Assembly: GCA_965198655.1 (NCBI GenBank)
Contig: OZ240668.1
Location: 3,720,001 to 3,784,000 of the forward strand
Direction: 5' to 3'
Source: Lichenicola sp965198655
GTDB taxonomy: Bacteria > Pseudomonadota > Alphaproteobacteria > Acetobacterales > Acetobacteraceae
DNA length: 64,000 nt
Shown here: one piece after another, positions 41,356 to 49,631 of the stretch
Position numbering within the stretch: position 1 is the stretch's first letter
How the letters are laid out: each line of letters opens with the position of its first letter
Position numbers and translations under genes: made by a program
Notes under the pieces: generated by a model
Seen by the model: the letters and a program-made list of their open reading frames with translations, nothing else
What the model was told of the DNA's origin: nothing
The model's database searches: none

Positions 41356-43569
41356 CTACGAGTGCGGCGCCCCGCCCTGCAGCGCATGCTCCAGGAACGC
41401 CGCGCGCGTTTCCGATACCCGCGCCCGGAGCAGCGGGTCGGGCAGCAGGTGCGTGCCCGGCAGCAGCAGCAACTGGTACGGCTTGCCGGCCGTGATCAGC
41501 GCCTGGGTCAGCTTCACCGTGTTCTCGAAATACACGTTGTCGTCGGTCAGCCCGTGCATCAGCAGCAGCGGCCGGGACAAGGACGCGGCATAGCTCAGCA
41601 CGTTGCTCTTGCGGTATCCGTCCGGATCCTCCTGCGGCGTGCCGAGATAGCGTTCGGTGTAGGCGGTGTCGTAGTCGGCGAAGTCCACCACCGGCGCGCC
41701 GGCGACGCCCGCCTTGAACACGTCCGGGCGTCGGATCGTCGCCATGGCGGTGAAGTAGCCGCCGAAGCTCCAGCCGGTGACGCCGACCCGGCTCAGGTCC
41801 ATTTCCGGGAACCGCTGTCCCAGCGCCTTCACCCCGTCCGCCTGGTCCTGGAGCGGCAGGTCGATCAGGTCGTCCTTGGTGGCGCGCTCCCAGTCGCGGC
41901 CGCGCCCCGGGGTGCCGCGCCCGTCCAGGCTGACCACCACGAAGCCCTGGTCGGCCAGGCACTGGTCCTCCACCGCCCGGCGCGGCGCGCGCTCCACCAT
42001 CTTCACCGTGGGCCCGGCATACACCGACAGCACCACCGGATAGCGTCGGCCGGGCACGAAGCCGGTGGGCCGCACCAGCATGGCGTCCAGCCCCTGCGGG
42101 CCTACGGTGGTGTAGGTCACACGCGGCACCGCGGGCGCCTCGGCGACGCTGGGCAGGGTAGCGAGCACGCGGCCGGAGCGGTCGCGCACCAGCACGCGCA
42201 GGCGCCCGTCGGCGCCGTCGAAGGTGTCGGTGAACACGCCGTGGCCGTCGGGCGAGAACTGCGCCGCGTGCAGCCCGGGCTCGGCCGCGATCGCGACCGG
42301 CGCGCCGCCACGCAGCGGGATCCGGTACAGCGCCGAGCCGAGCCGGTCCGGATCGCTGCCGATCGTCACCGTGCCGGCGCCCGCGTCCCCTGCCCGCACG
42401 TCCACATCGGCCAGCGACAGGTAGGGCACGGCGGGCGTGCTGAGCGTGCGGTCCAGGCTGCCGTCGGCGTGGTGCAGCTCCAGCGCCCAGCGGTCGTTGC
42501 GCTCGGCCGCCCACAGGAAGCCGGAGCCGTCCGGCAGCCAGTGCGGCAGCGGCCGGCCGCCGGCGGTGCCGCCGCCCGGCGTCAGGTCGAGCCAGGCCGG
42601 ATCGGTCTCGGTCAGCAGGATCGTGGTGTGGCCGGTGGCGGGATCCACCGCCAGCACCCGCTCGGTCGTCTGCGCCCGGTTCAGCACCACCAGGGTGAGC
42701 GGACCCTTGCCGTCCGGCCACACCACGCGGGCGAGATAGGGGAACGCCGTGTTGTCCCAGTCCACCCAGCGCGTGTCGCCGCCGTTGCGGGACAGGAGGC
42801 CCAGGCGTAGCCGGGCGTTGGCGGTGCCGGCGCGCGGATAGCGGAACGAGACCGGCTGCACCGACGGGTGTTCCGGATCGGCGATGAAGTGCCGCTCGAC
42901 CCCGGACAGGTCGGCCGCCTCGTAGAGCAGGGTCTGGCTGTCCGGCGACCACCAGGTGCCGTCGGCGCGCTCCAGCTCCTCGGCGGCCGCGAACTCGGCC
43001 ACGCCGTGGGTGAGGGTGTCGCCGGCGCCGGTGGTGAGCTGCCGGTCCTGGCCGCTGGCGAGATCCACCACGTGCAGCTCGTCGTCGCGCACCGCCGCCA
43101 CGAACTGCCCGTCCGGCGACAGGCGCGGCCCGATCCAGCCCTCGCCCGGCACCGGCGCCGGCTGGGCGTTGCCGGCGAGCCCGATCCGGCTCAGCCGGCC
43201 GGCCTCGCTCACCAGCACCGTCCGCCCGTCGCGGGAGACGGCGTAGTCGGTGATGCCGGAGAGCGTCATGCGCGCCCGCTCGCGTCGTGCCTTCTCCTCC
43301 ACCGACGGGTGGTCGGCGCCCGGATCCGGCCGCGCCAGCTCGGTGGTGGTGCCGGCCTGCAGGTCGTACCGGTACAGGCGCAAGGCGGTGTCACGCGGCC
43401 CGCTGCGCAGGAACAGCACCGAGCGGCCGTCCGGCGTCGGCTCGGTATGGGTGGGCAGGCCCAGCATGCCGTCCCGCGTCGCCGCCAGCCGCTCGAAGCA
43501 GGTCTCCGCCGCCAGCGCGGGACCGATGCCGAGCAGGATCGTGGACAGGCAAAGCACAGAACGCAGCAT
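41356..43569 (-). CDS. Secreted S9B-type dipeptidyl peptidase (DPP-IV-like)
   Basis: 737 residues. A signal peptide ends near residue 20 (IGPALAAE). An eight-bladed propeller domain (about 40-480, with EEKARRERARM and AEFAAAEELERADGTWWSPD, the Glu pair that binds the substrate amino end) precedes the hydrolase domain. Catalytic Ser is in GWSFGGY, Asp in LTDDNVYF, His in LPGTHLL. It removes X-Pro or X-Ala dipeptides from oligopeptides in the periplasm. The start at 43569 is chosen for the leader; in-frame sequence upstream lacks signals. Confidence 0.93.
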   Translation of the reverse strand: MLRSVLCLSTILLGIGPALAAETCFERLAATRDGMLGLPTHTEPTPDGRSVLFLRSGPRDTALRLYRYDLQAGTTTELARPDPGADHPSVEEKARRERARMTLSGITDYAVSRDGRTVLVSEAGRLSRIGLAGNAQPAPVPGEGWIGPRLSPDGQFVAAVRDDELHVVDLASGQDRQLTTGAGDTLTHGVAEFAAAEELERADGTWWSPDSQTLLYEAADLSGVERHFIADPEHPSVQPVSFRYPRAGTANARLRLGLLSRNGGDTRWVDWDNTAFPYLARVVWPDGKGPLTLVVLNRAQTTERVLAVDPATGHTTILLTETDPAWLDLTPGGGTAGGRPLPHWLPDGSGFLWAAERNDRWALELHHADGSLDRTLSTPAVPYLSLADVDVRAGDAGAGTVTIGSDPDRLGSALYRIPLRGGAPVAIAAEPGLHAAQFSPDGHGVFTDTFDGADGRLRVLVRDRSGRVLATLPSVAEAPAVPRVTYTTVGPQGLDAMLVRPTGFVPGRRYPVVLSVYAGPTVKMVERAPRRAVEDQCLADQGFVVVSLDGRGTPGRGRDWERATKDDLIDLPLQDQADGVKALGQRFPEMDLSRVGVTGWSFGGYFTAMATIRRPDVFKAGVAGAPVVDFADYDTAYTERYLGTPQEDPDGYRKSNVLSYAASLSRPLLLMHGLTDDNVYFENTVKLTQALITAGKPYQLLLLPGTHLLPDPLLRARVSETRAAFLEHALQGGAPHS

Positions 43570-43868
43570 GGCGGACCCGACTCCGGCAGGGGATGATCCA
43601 TCGATACCGCCACACGGAACGGCGGAAGACAAATCCGTCATAACGCCGGGGCTGGGAGCGCCGGCCGGCGCTTGCGACAGCAGTGACACGCATTCGCAAT
43701 CGTCGCCGCAACAACCGCAAATCGCTCGCATTCTCGCAGTATTCACTCCCGCTATGACTTGTCGTCCCGTTCTTTGTGCTGGCAATTGTCGAAACCGTCG
43801 ACGATGCTGCGCGTCGTAGCCAGGCAAAGCCTTTGTTGACGATCCACCTCGATCAGGGAGACGCGCAG

Positions 43869-44075
43869 ATGTCGCTCAGCCAGTCCCAGGACGTGTCCTG
43901 CACCAAGTGCAAGTTCTTCGACGACCATCTCGCCAAGCCAAGCGCCGATGACGGGCTGTGCCGCTTCAACCCGCCGGTGACGCAGCCGAGCCCGGACGCG
44001 CATGGCCTATGGCCGGTGGTGTCGGGCATGGACTGGTGCGGCCATTTCCGCATGGACGCGTCGAAGCCGAACTGA
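43869..44075 (+). CDS. Small four-Cys protein, benzylsuccinate-synthase-beta-like (HiPIP type)
   Basis: 68 residues, with SD GGGAG nine bases before the ATG. Spacing CTKCKFF..GLCRFNPP..WPVVSGMDWCGHF gives four Cys in the pattern of the small [4Fe-4S]-binding subunits of benzylsuccinate synthase and of free-standing relatives. A structural or redox Fe-S or zinc site is likely; no glycyl-radical enzyme is nearby, so the role is unknown. It stands alone and faces the flavin reductase gene. Confidence 0.72.
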   Translation: MSLSQSQDVSCTKCKFFDDHLAKPSADDGLCRFNPPVTQPSPDAHGLWPVVSGMDWCGHFRMDASKPN

Positions 44076-44092
44076 CCGCGAAGAAGGTCTTT

Positions 44093-44196
44093 TTTTAAGA
44101 AAAAGACTTCTATTCGTTAGATGCCTCCGGCAGCCCAGGTCGGACTCCAACGGATAGAAGTTCTTTGGTTCTTTCTTTCAAGAAAGAACAAACCTT
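44093..44196. repeat. Long imperfect inverted repeat between convergent genes (family C)
   Basis: The left half (aaggtctttt..gacttctattcgtt) and the right half (aacggatagaagttc..aacctt) are imperfect inverted copies about 35-45 bases long around a 30-base centre. Each half also contains its own hairpin: gaaggtcttttt/aaaaagacttc at 44093-44110 and gttctttctt/aagaaagaac at 44168-44189. It lies between two convergent genes and could act as a bidirectional terminator or be a small mobile (MITE-like) element. Confidence 0.75.
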
Positions 44197-44207
44197 CCTG
44201 ACACCCT

Positions 44208-44702
44208 CTAGCCGTGCGGCAGCCCATGATAGGCGCGGTTGAAGTAGACCAGCGCCTCCGCCGGGTCGCCGAGCCTGATCTCCTGCACCCCGCAGAAGAT
44301 CACGCTGTGCGTGCCGACCTCGACGATCTGCGTCACCAGGCAATCGCACGCCACCAGCGCCTGCTGCAGGATCGGCGCACCGGTGGTTCCGGTGACCCAG
44401 GTGCCGGACACGAAGCGCTCCTCCATCTCCAGCTTGCCCGAGAACGCCACCGAGACGTCCTTCTGCGCGTGCGCCAGCGTGTTGATGCAGATCGGGCCGC
44501 CGATCATGAACGAGCTGCGCGACCGCGCGGCGCGGTTGATGCACACCAGCAGCGTCGGCGGCGCGTCGGTCACCGAGCACACCGCGGACGCGGTCAGGCC
44601 GTGCCGGCTGCTGGCGTCGCCGGTGGTGATGACGTTCACCGCGGCGCCGAGCCGGGACATCGCCTCGCGATAGCTGGTTGCATCCACGCCCATGCCATTC
44701 AT
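44208..44702 (-). CDS. Flavin reductase-like FMN-binding protein
   Basis: 164 residues. The flavin reductase fold (HpaC/RutF-like) is shown by EAMSRLGAAVNVITT, GLTASAVCSVTDAPPTLLVCINR and SFMIGGPICINTLAHAQ, and the end HSVIFCGVQEIRLGDPAEALVYFN. It supplies reduced FMN/FAD to a partner monooxygenase. ATG 44702 (GGGGA five bases upstream) or 44693 are both possible. No partner oxygenase is adjacent. Confidence 0.92.
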   Translation of the reverse strand: MNGMGVDATSYREAMSRLGAAVNVITTGDASSRHGLTASAVCSVTDAPPTLLVCINRAARSRSSFMIGGPICINTLAHAQKDVSVAFSGKLEMEERFVSGTWVTGTTGAPILQQALVACDCLVTQIVEVGTHSVIFCGVQEIRLGDPAEALVYFNRAYHGLPHG

Positions 44703-44773
44703 CCCTTTCCCCGGCCGTCGCGGCCGCCTGGACTGCGGTAGCATGACCGGCGCGGCCAGGCGATCCTTCCGCT

Positions 44774-45847
44774 TCAGGCCGGCCGCAGCAGTACCACGAG
44801 CAGGAACGCCGCCAGCCCCAGCCCCAGCAGCGACAGCGTGACCACGGCGCTGACACGGAGCCCGGCCCGCGCCAGCGCGCGGATGTCCACGCCCAGCCCG
44901 AGGGCCGCCATTGACACCACGGTCAGGACGCCGGCGACGGCCGCAGTCGGATGCAGGGCCGCCTGCGGCAGCAGCCCCGCGGAGCGCGCCGCCAGAAGGA
45001 GAAGGAAGCCGACGATGAACCAGGGCACCAGCGTCGCCAGCGACAGCGCCTGGGCCCCGCCGCCGCGCCCGCGGCGCGCGATCAGCGACAGGACCATCAC
45101 CACCGGGCCCAGCATGAGCACGCGCACCAGCTTCACCAGCGTGCCGACCTGCGCCGACACCGAGCTGACCGGGGCGGTCGCCGCCAGCACCTGCGGCACC
45201 GCGTAGACCGTGAGCCCGGCCAGGATGCCGAAGCCGTGCGGGGTCATGTGCAGCAGCGTCGCCAGCAGCGGCAGGCCGAGCACCACCGCCACGCCGAGTG
45301 CTGCGGTGAAGGCGATCGCGGCCGCGACGTCCCCGGCCTCGGCGCCGATCACCGGCGCCACCGCGGCGATCGCCGAGTTGCCGCAGATGGCGTTGCCGCA
45401 GGCGATCAGGGTCGCCATGCGCGGCGGCAGGCCGGCCAGCCGGCCGATCCCGTAGCTCCCGGCGATGGCGCCGGCGACGATCACGGCGATCCCGGCCAGC
45501 AGCGCCGGGCCTACGCCAGCGATCGCGCGGGCGCTGACGCTGCTGCCGAGCAGCACCACCGCCAGCTCCAGCAGGATGCGGCCGCCAAACGCGATGCCGG
45601 GCCCGAACCGCGGCGGCGGCACCCAAGCGGTGCGGATCACGGTTCCCAGCAGGATCGCCAGCACCAGCGCTTCCAGCCAGGCGCGGCCGAACAGCCGGGC
45701 TTCCAGCGCCTGGAGCAGGAACGCGCCGGCGGCCACGCCGGCGCAGAGCAGGAGGCCGGGCAACAGGCCAGGCAGCAGGCCGGGCAGCGAGACACGGTGC
45801 CCGGAGGCTCGGAGCGGCAATGCGGACGTGGCGACGGGAATGGTCAT
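44774..45847 (-). CDS. YeiH-family putative sulfate exporter
   Basis: 357 residues with about 10 membrane helices. Family blocks: LGTVIRTAW, GGRILLELAVVLLGSSVS, LIACGNAICGNSAIAAVAPVI and MAALGLGVDIRALARAG. Members are called YeiH or PSE-type exporters, with transport of sulfate or sulfite-derived products proposed. The N-terminus has a short in-frame repeat (PGLLPGLLPGLL). It is 71 bases upstream of the flavin reductase gene on the same strand. Confidence 0.9.
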   Translation of the reverse strand: MTIPVATSALPLRASGHRVSLPGLLPGLLPGLLLCAGVAAGAFLLQALEARLFGRAWLEALVLAILLGTVIRTAWVPPPRFGPGIAFGGRILLELAVVLLGSSVSARAIAGVGPALLAGIAVIVAGAIAGSYGIGRLAGLPPRMATLIACGNAICGNSAIAAVAPVIGAEAGDVAAAIAFTAALGVAVVLGLPLLATLLHMTPHGFGILAGLTVYAVPQVLAATAPVSSVSAQVGTLVKLVRVLMLGPVVMVLSLIARRGRGGGAQALSLATLVPWFIVGFLLLLAARSAGLLPQAALHPTAAVAGVLTVVSMAALGLGVDIRALARAGLRVSAVVTLSLLGLGLAAFLLVVLLRPA

Positions 45848-45948
45848 GCCGGGACGTTATGCCGACGCGATCAACCATTCCAACGCATCATATCGCTTGG
45901 ATCAATCCACGAAGACGATCGATCCGAGCGGTTCGTGTCGGCTGCCGC

Positions 45949-46668
45949 TTAGGCGAGCGCCTCGTCGAACAGCGCCCGCATCGAAGCCCAGGAGCGGGCA
46001 TCCGACTCTGGGCTGTAGCGGATCGCGTCCGGCATGTTGCGCTTGGCCGCGTCCTGGTTGGTGAAGCCGTGCACGGTGTTGCCGTACAGGTGCATCTGCC
46101 AGTCGACCCCGGCCTCGCGCATCTCGGCCTCGAACCCCGCCCGCTGCTCGGGCGGGATCATCGGGTCGTCGGCGCCGATGCATACCAGCACCCGAGCCTG
46201 GATCGCCTTCGCGTCGGTCCTCGGCGCGGCGGTGGCGAGGCCGCTGTGGAAGCCGACCACCGCCTCGAGCGCCGCCCCGGCGCGGGCCAGCTCCAGCGCC
46301 ATGCTGCCGCCGAAGCAGAAGCCGATCGCGGCGATGCGCGCGCGATCGACCTCCGGACGCGCCAGTAGCGCCTCCAGCCCGCCGCCGGCGCGCGCCCGGG
46401 TCCTGGACGGGTCGCTGAACAGCGGCTTCAGCAGGCCCATCGCCTCGTCCAGCCCGTCGACCAGCCGGCCCTCGCCGTGCAGGTCGCAGGCAAGCGCGGT
46501 GTAGCCGAGCCCGACCAGCCGCTCGGCGCGGCCGATCGCGTGCGGGCTGAGCCCGAACGCCTCGGGGAACACCAGCACTCCCGGACGCGGGCCGGCACCC
46601 GGCTCGAAGAACAGCCGGCTGCGCATGGTCAGGCCGTCGGCCTGGTAGGTCAGGGTTTCCGTTTGCAT
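45949..46668 (-). CDS. Dienelactone hydrolase family protein
   Basis: 239 residues. Nucleophile Cys in GFCFGGSM, Asp in IGADDPMIPP and His in YGNTVHGFTN give the Cys-Asp-His triad of the family. It hydrolyses small lactones or esters. The start at 46668 fits the family N-terminus; an in-frame ATG 20 codons earlier lacks similarity. The divergent HU gene lies 212 bases away. A broken second homologue occurs at 50454. Confidence 0.93.
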   Translation of the reverse strand: MQTETLTYQADGLTMRSRLFFEPGAGPRPGVLVFPEAFGLSPHAIGRAERLVGLGYTALACDLHGEGRLVDGLDEAMGLLKPLFSDPSRTRARAGGGLEALLARPEVDRARIAAIGFCFGGSMALELARAGAALEAVVGFHSGLATAAPRTDAKAIQARVLVCIGADDPMIPPEQRAGFEAEMREAGVDWQMHLYGNTVHGFTNQDAAKRNMPDAIRYSPESDARSWASMRALFDEALA

Positions 46669-46880
46669 GGTTCGGCCGCGTCCTCGAGGGGAAGACGCAG
46701 AGGATATCCTGCAACGGTCCGATGCCAAACCGGCGGCCGGGGCTTGCCCGCGCCAGGCAGGTGCCGCCTTATCTCGGACCGCGCGACGCGGCGGCGGACG
46801 TGAACGTTATTGACGCTCCGGCATCGAAACCTTCCGGCCCCAACGCGTTGCTGCTCATCACGAACCGGAGGAAGACACCG

Positions 46881-47243
46881 ATGAACCATGCCGATCTCGT
46901 ATCAAAGGTCGCGGCCGAGGCGGACCTGTCCAAGGACGCCGCCGCCCTGGCCGTCGAGGCCATCGCCAAGGCGATCGCCGAGTCGCTGAAGAGTGGTGAG
47001 GAGGTGCGCTATTCCGGGCTCGGCATCTTCGACGTGTCCGAGCGTGCCGCCCGGCAGGGCCGCAACCCGCAGACCGGCGAGGCGATCGCCATCTCCGCCA
47101 GCAAGGCCGCCCGCTTCCGCGCCGCCAAGGCGTTGAAGGACACGCTGAACCCGGCCGAGCCCAAGCCGGCGGCGAAGAAGGAGCCGGCCAAGGCCGCCCC
47201 CGCCCCGAAGGCCGCCGCCAAGGCCGCGCCGAAGAAGAAGTAG
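46881..47243 (+). CDS. HU-family DNA-binding protein with an H1-like Lys/Ala/Pro tail
   Basis: 120 residues. Residues 1-90 are a HU fold (NHADLVSKVAAEADLSKDAA, LGIFDVSERAARQGRNPQTGE, the DNA-inserting arm, FRAAKALKD). The last 30 residues are repeats of Lys, Ala and Pro (KKEPAKAAPAPKAAAK), like eukaryotic histone H1 tails and the tailed HU proteins of some alphaproteobacteria and actinobacteria. The tail should bind DNA non-specifically and help compact the nucleoid. SD GGAGGAA precedes the ATG. Confidence 0.95.
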   Translation: MNHADLVSKVAAEADLSKDAAALAVEAIAKAIAESLKSGEEVRYSGLGIFDVSERAARQGRNPQTGEAIAISASKAARFRAAKALKDTLNPAEPKPAAKKEPAKAAPAPKAAAKAAPKKK

Positions 47244-47271
47244 ACCAGCCGTTATCGCCGGCCGGGGCGCC

Positions 47272-47301
47272 CCGGGCGCGGACCGCAACGGCCGCGCCCG
47301 G
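47272..47301. terminator. GC-rich hairpin after the HU gene
   Basis: Perfect 10-base arms CCGGGCGCGG and CCGCGCCCGG with a 10-base loop, 29 bases after the HU stop. There is no T run, so termination by this hairpin alone is uncertain. Confidence 0.5.
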
Positions 47302-47365
47302 TCCGGGTCCGGTTGCGATCAGCGTGCCGCGTGCCCACACTCGTCGGGTGACGAGGAGGGCAGCC

Positions 47366-48640
47366 ATGGACATCCAGACCCGAGGCAATGATGGCACCGG
47401 CAGCGGCACGGCCGGCGGCGCCCCCGGCCGTATGGACCGGCTGGCCGAGATCGCGGTCCGCGTCGGGCTGAACCTCGCGCGCGGCCAGGAGCTGGTGATT
47501 ACCGCCCCGCTCGACGCGGTGCCGCTGGTGCGCCGCGTCACCGAGCACGCCTACCGCGCCGGCGCCTCGCTGGTGACGGCCTTCTACACCGACGACGAGA
47601 GCCGGCTGGCCCGGTTCCGCTACGCCCCCGACGAGGCGTTCGACGTCGCCTCCGGATGGCTGGCCGAGGGCATCGCCAACGCCTTTCGCGGCAACGCCGC
47701 CCGCATGGCGATCAGCGGCGACGACCCCGGGCTGCTCAGCGCGCAGGACCCGGACAAGGTGTCGCGCGCCAGCCGCGCCGCGTCCCGGGTCAACCGCCCC
47801 TCGCTGGAGCTGATCACCAACTTCGCCATCAACTGGAACATCGTCGCCTGCGCCACCCCGGCCTGGGCGCGCACCGTGTTTCCCGACCTCGCGGAGGCGG
47901 ACGCGGTGGCGCGGCTGTGGGACGCGATCTTCAGGGCCTCGCGCATCGACGGCGCCGATCCGGTCGCCGACTGGGCCGCGCACAACGACGCGCTGGCCGC
48001 GCGCGGCCGCAGGCTGAACGAGCACCGCTTCCACGCCCTGCACTTTCGCGGACCAGGCACCGACCTTTCGGTCGGCCTGGCGGACGGCCACCTCTGGGCC
48101 GGCGGCGCCGAGCGCGCGGCCAACGGCATCGTCTGCAACCCGAACATCCCGACCGAGGAGGTGTTCACCACGCCGCATCGCGCCCGGGTGGAGGGCACGG
48201 TGCGCTCCACCAAGCCCCTTTCCTACCAGGGCACGCTGATCGAGGACATCGCGGTCCGGTTCGAGGCCGGCCGCATCGTCGATGCCCATGCCGCGCGCGG
48301 CGAGCACGTGCTGACCCGGGTGCTCGGCACCGACGAGGGCGCGTCCCGGCTCGGCGAGGTGGCGCTGGTGCCGCATTCCTCGCCGATCTCGCAGAGCGGC
48401 GTGCTGTTCCAGAACACCCTGTTCGACGAGAACGCGGCCAGCCACATCGCCCTGGGCCAGGCCTACACCAAGTGCCTGCGCGACACCGAAGGCCAGGACG
48501 CCGATGCGTTCGCGGCCCGCGGCGCCAACGTGAGCCTGATCCACATCGACTGGATGATCGGCTCGGGCGAGATCGACGTCGACGGGATCGCGTCCGACGG
48601 TGCACGCACGCCGCTGATGCGGGCGGGAGAGTGGGTGTAG
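47366..48640 (+). CDS. M29-family (thermophilic-type) aminopeptidase
   Basis: 424 residues. Family features: RMDRLAEIAVRVGLNLARGQEL at the start, SLVTAFYTDDESRLARF, HFRGPGTDLSVGLADGHLWAGG, NIPTEEVFTTPHR (a metal-binding Glu region), SHIALGQAY and IHIDWMIGSGEIDVDGI. A Co/Zn-dependent cytoplasmic aminopeptidase that removes N-terminal residues from peptides. ATG 47366 has GAGGAGGG six bases upstream. An N-terminal Gly-rich 20-residue stretch precedes the core. Confidence 0.94.
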   Translation: MDIQTRGNDGTGSGTAGGAPGRMDRLAEIAVRVGLNLARGQELVITAPLDAVPLVRRVTEHAYRAGASLVTAFYTDDESRLARFRYAPDEAFDVASGWLAEGIANAFRGNAARMAISGDDPGLLSAQDPDKVSRASRAASRVNRPSLELITNFAINWNIVACATPAWARTVFPDLAEADAVARLWDAIFRASRIDGADPVADWAAHNDALAARGRRLNEHRFHALHFRGPGTDLSVGLADGHLWAGGAERAANGIVCNPNIPTEEVFTTPHRARVEGTVRSTKPLSYQGTLIEDIAVRFEAGRIVDAHAARGEHVLTRVLGTDEGASRLGEVALVPHSSPISQSGVLFQNTLFDENAASHIALGQAYTKCLRDTEGQDADAFAARGANVSLIHIDWMIGSGEIDVDGIASDGARTPLMRAGEWV

Positions 48641-48644
48641 AAGC

Positions 48645-48718
48645 AAGGCCAGGGCGCTGCCCATCGATCTGCTTCGCAGCTCGGTGCGCTGGCCCCCCCC
48701 CCCCCGGACCCGGATTTG
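48645..48718. repeat. Dispersed repeat, family A, copy 4 (truncated) with a 13-C tract
   Basis: Begins aaggccaggg like the other family A copies, then holds catcgatctgcttcgcagctc, and breaks off in a run of 13 C (48693-48705) where other copies have a hairpin. The right end is absent. Confidence 0.88.
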
Positions 48719-48818
48719 TGAAGGCTGCTCCGCAGGCAACCGCAGCGGTGGCCGCAGGATGGGACGGCCCTTTGTGGAAGGGGGCCATTCACGACGACCG
48801 ATCCCGCCTTGGCAAGCA

Positions 48819-49076
48819 ATGCTAGGCGACGAGAACCTGTTCATCGCCTCGCTCACCGTCGCGGAACTCCGCCGCCGGATCCCGGAAAAGCCGAACGTCA
48901 CTAGGCGCGTCACACTCGACAAGTGGTTCTCGAGGCCTGAAGGGCTGCAGGCGCGATTGATGGCGGAAGGGAGAAAGGCTGGCCAGCCGCACAACGGTCT
49001 CGACAAGGCGTCGCTCTTCAGCGCCGGCGGAACAGGTCGGCACTTTCAGACAGCGTCCGCCGCCGGCCCGCACTGA
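48819..49076 (+). pseudogene. vapC (PIN-domain) remnant with an internal deletion
   Basis: The frame from 48819 reads DENLFIASLTVAELRRRI and TLDKWFSRPEGLQARLMAEGRKAG. Both pieces match VapC toxins of the FitB group, but the usual stretch between them (about 15-20 residues with a conserved acidic residue) is missing, and the frame then leaves the family (SLFSAGGTG). The N-terminus with the first Asp is also absent. It overlaps the end of the marR-type gene on the other strand, which marks it as non-functional. Confidence 0.7.
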
Positions 49077-49522
49077 ACGGCTGACTGCGAGCGTGCCAGC
49101 ACTTCGGCGGCCTGGGTAAGGAAGCGCAGGATGGCGTCGAACTCGCGATCGTTGAACGAGCCGAGCACCTCGCCCATGCCCTGCTTCTGCTTCAAATACT
49201 GATCCGCCACGTGCGTTGCCGCTCCCGGTGCGGCAGTCAGCGAGATCCGGCGACCATCGGACGCATCTCGCCGGCGCTCGACCATGTCCAGGCTCTCCAG
49301 CCGATCCACCAGCCCGCTCGCCGTCCCAAGCTGCAGACCGGCTTCCCGTGCGAGCGTGCTGAGCGACAGCGGTCCCAGCTGCTCAATGAGCCTGAAGCAC
49401 TTGAACTCCGTCGCGGTGAGACCGAGCCGCTCCGCTACCGCCATATGGAAGAGGACGAGGCGGGCAGCGAAGAGCTGCACCGCGGGCACGTAGCGCTCAA
49501 ACCGGTCTCTTGACGACGCCAT
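49046..49522 (-). CDS. MarR-family transcriptional regulator
   Basis: 158 residues. The winged-helix is LTATEFKCFRLIEQLGPLSLSTLAREAGLQLGTASGLVDRLESLDMVERRRDASDGRR at about residues 32-88. MarR proteins are dimeric repressors that release DNA on binding a phenolic or acid ligand. ATG 49522 is chosen by fit to the family; a longer frame begins 37 codons upstream. It is divergent from the alpha/beta-hydrolase gene across about 110 bases and probably controls it. Two TCCGAAG copies occur in this gap. Confidence 0.9.
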   Translation of the reverse strand: MASSRDRFERYVPAVQLFAARLVLFHMAVAERLGLTATEFKCFRLIEQLGPLSLSTLAREAGLQLGTASGLVDRLESLDMVERRRDASDGRRISLTAAPGAATHVADQYLKQKQGMGEVLGSFNDREFDAILRFLTQAAEVLARSQSAVQCGPAADAV

Positions 49523-49631
49523 AATTCTTAGATATCCGAAGCAAACAGGTTCGATTTCCGAAGTAGTTATAGGGCCGTCCTTGCGGTAGCCGCAACCGGG
49601 AAGGTCAGCGACCGATTTGTCGAGGTGCCTC

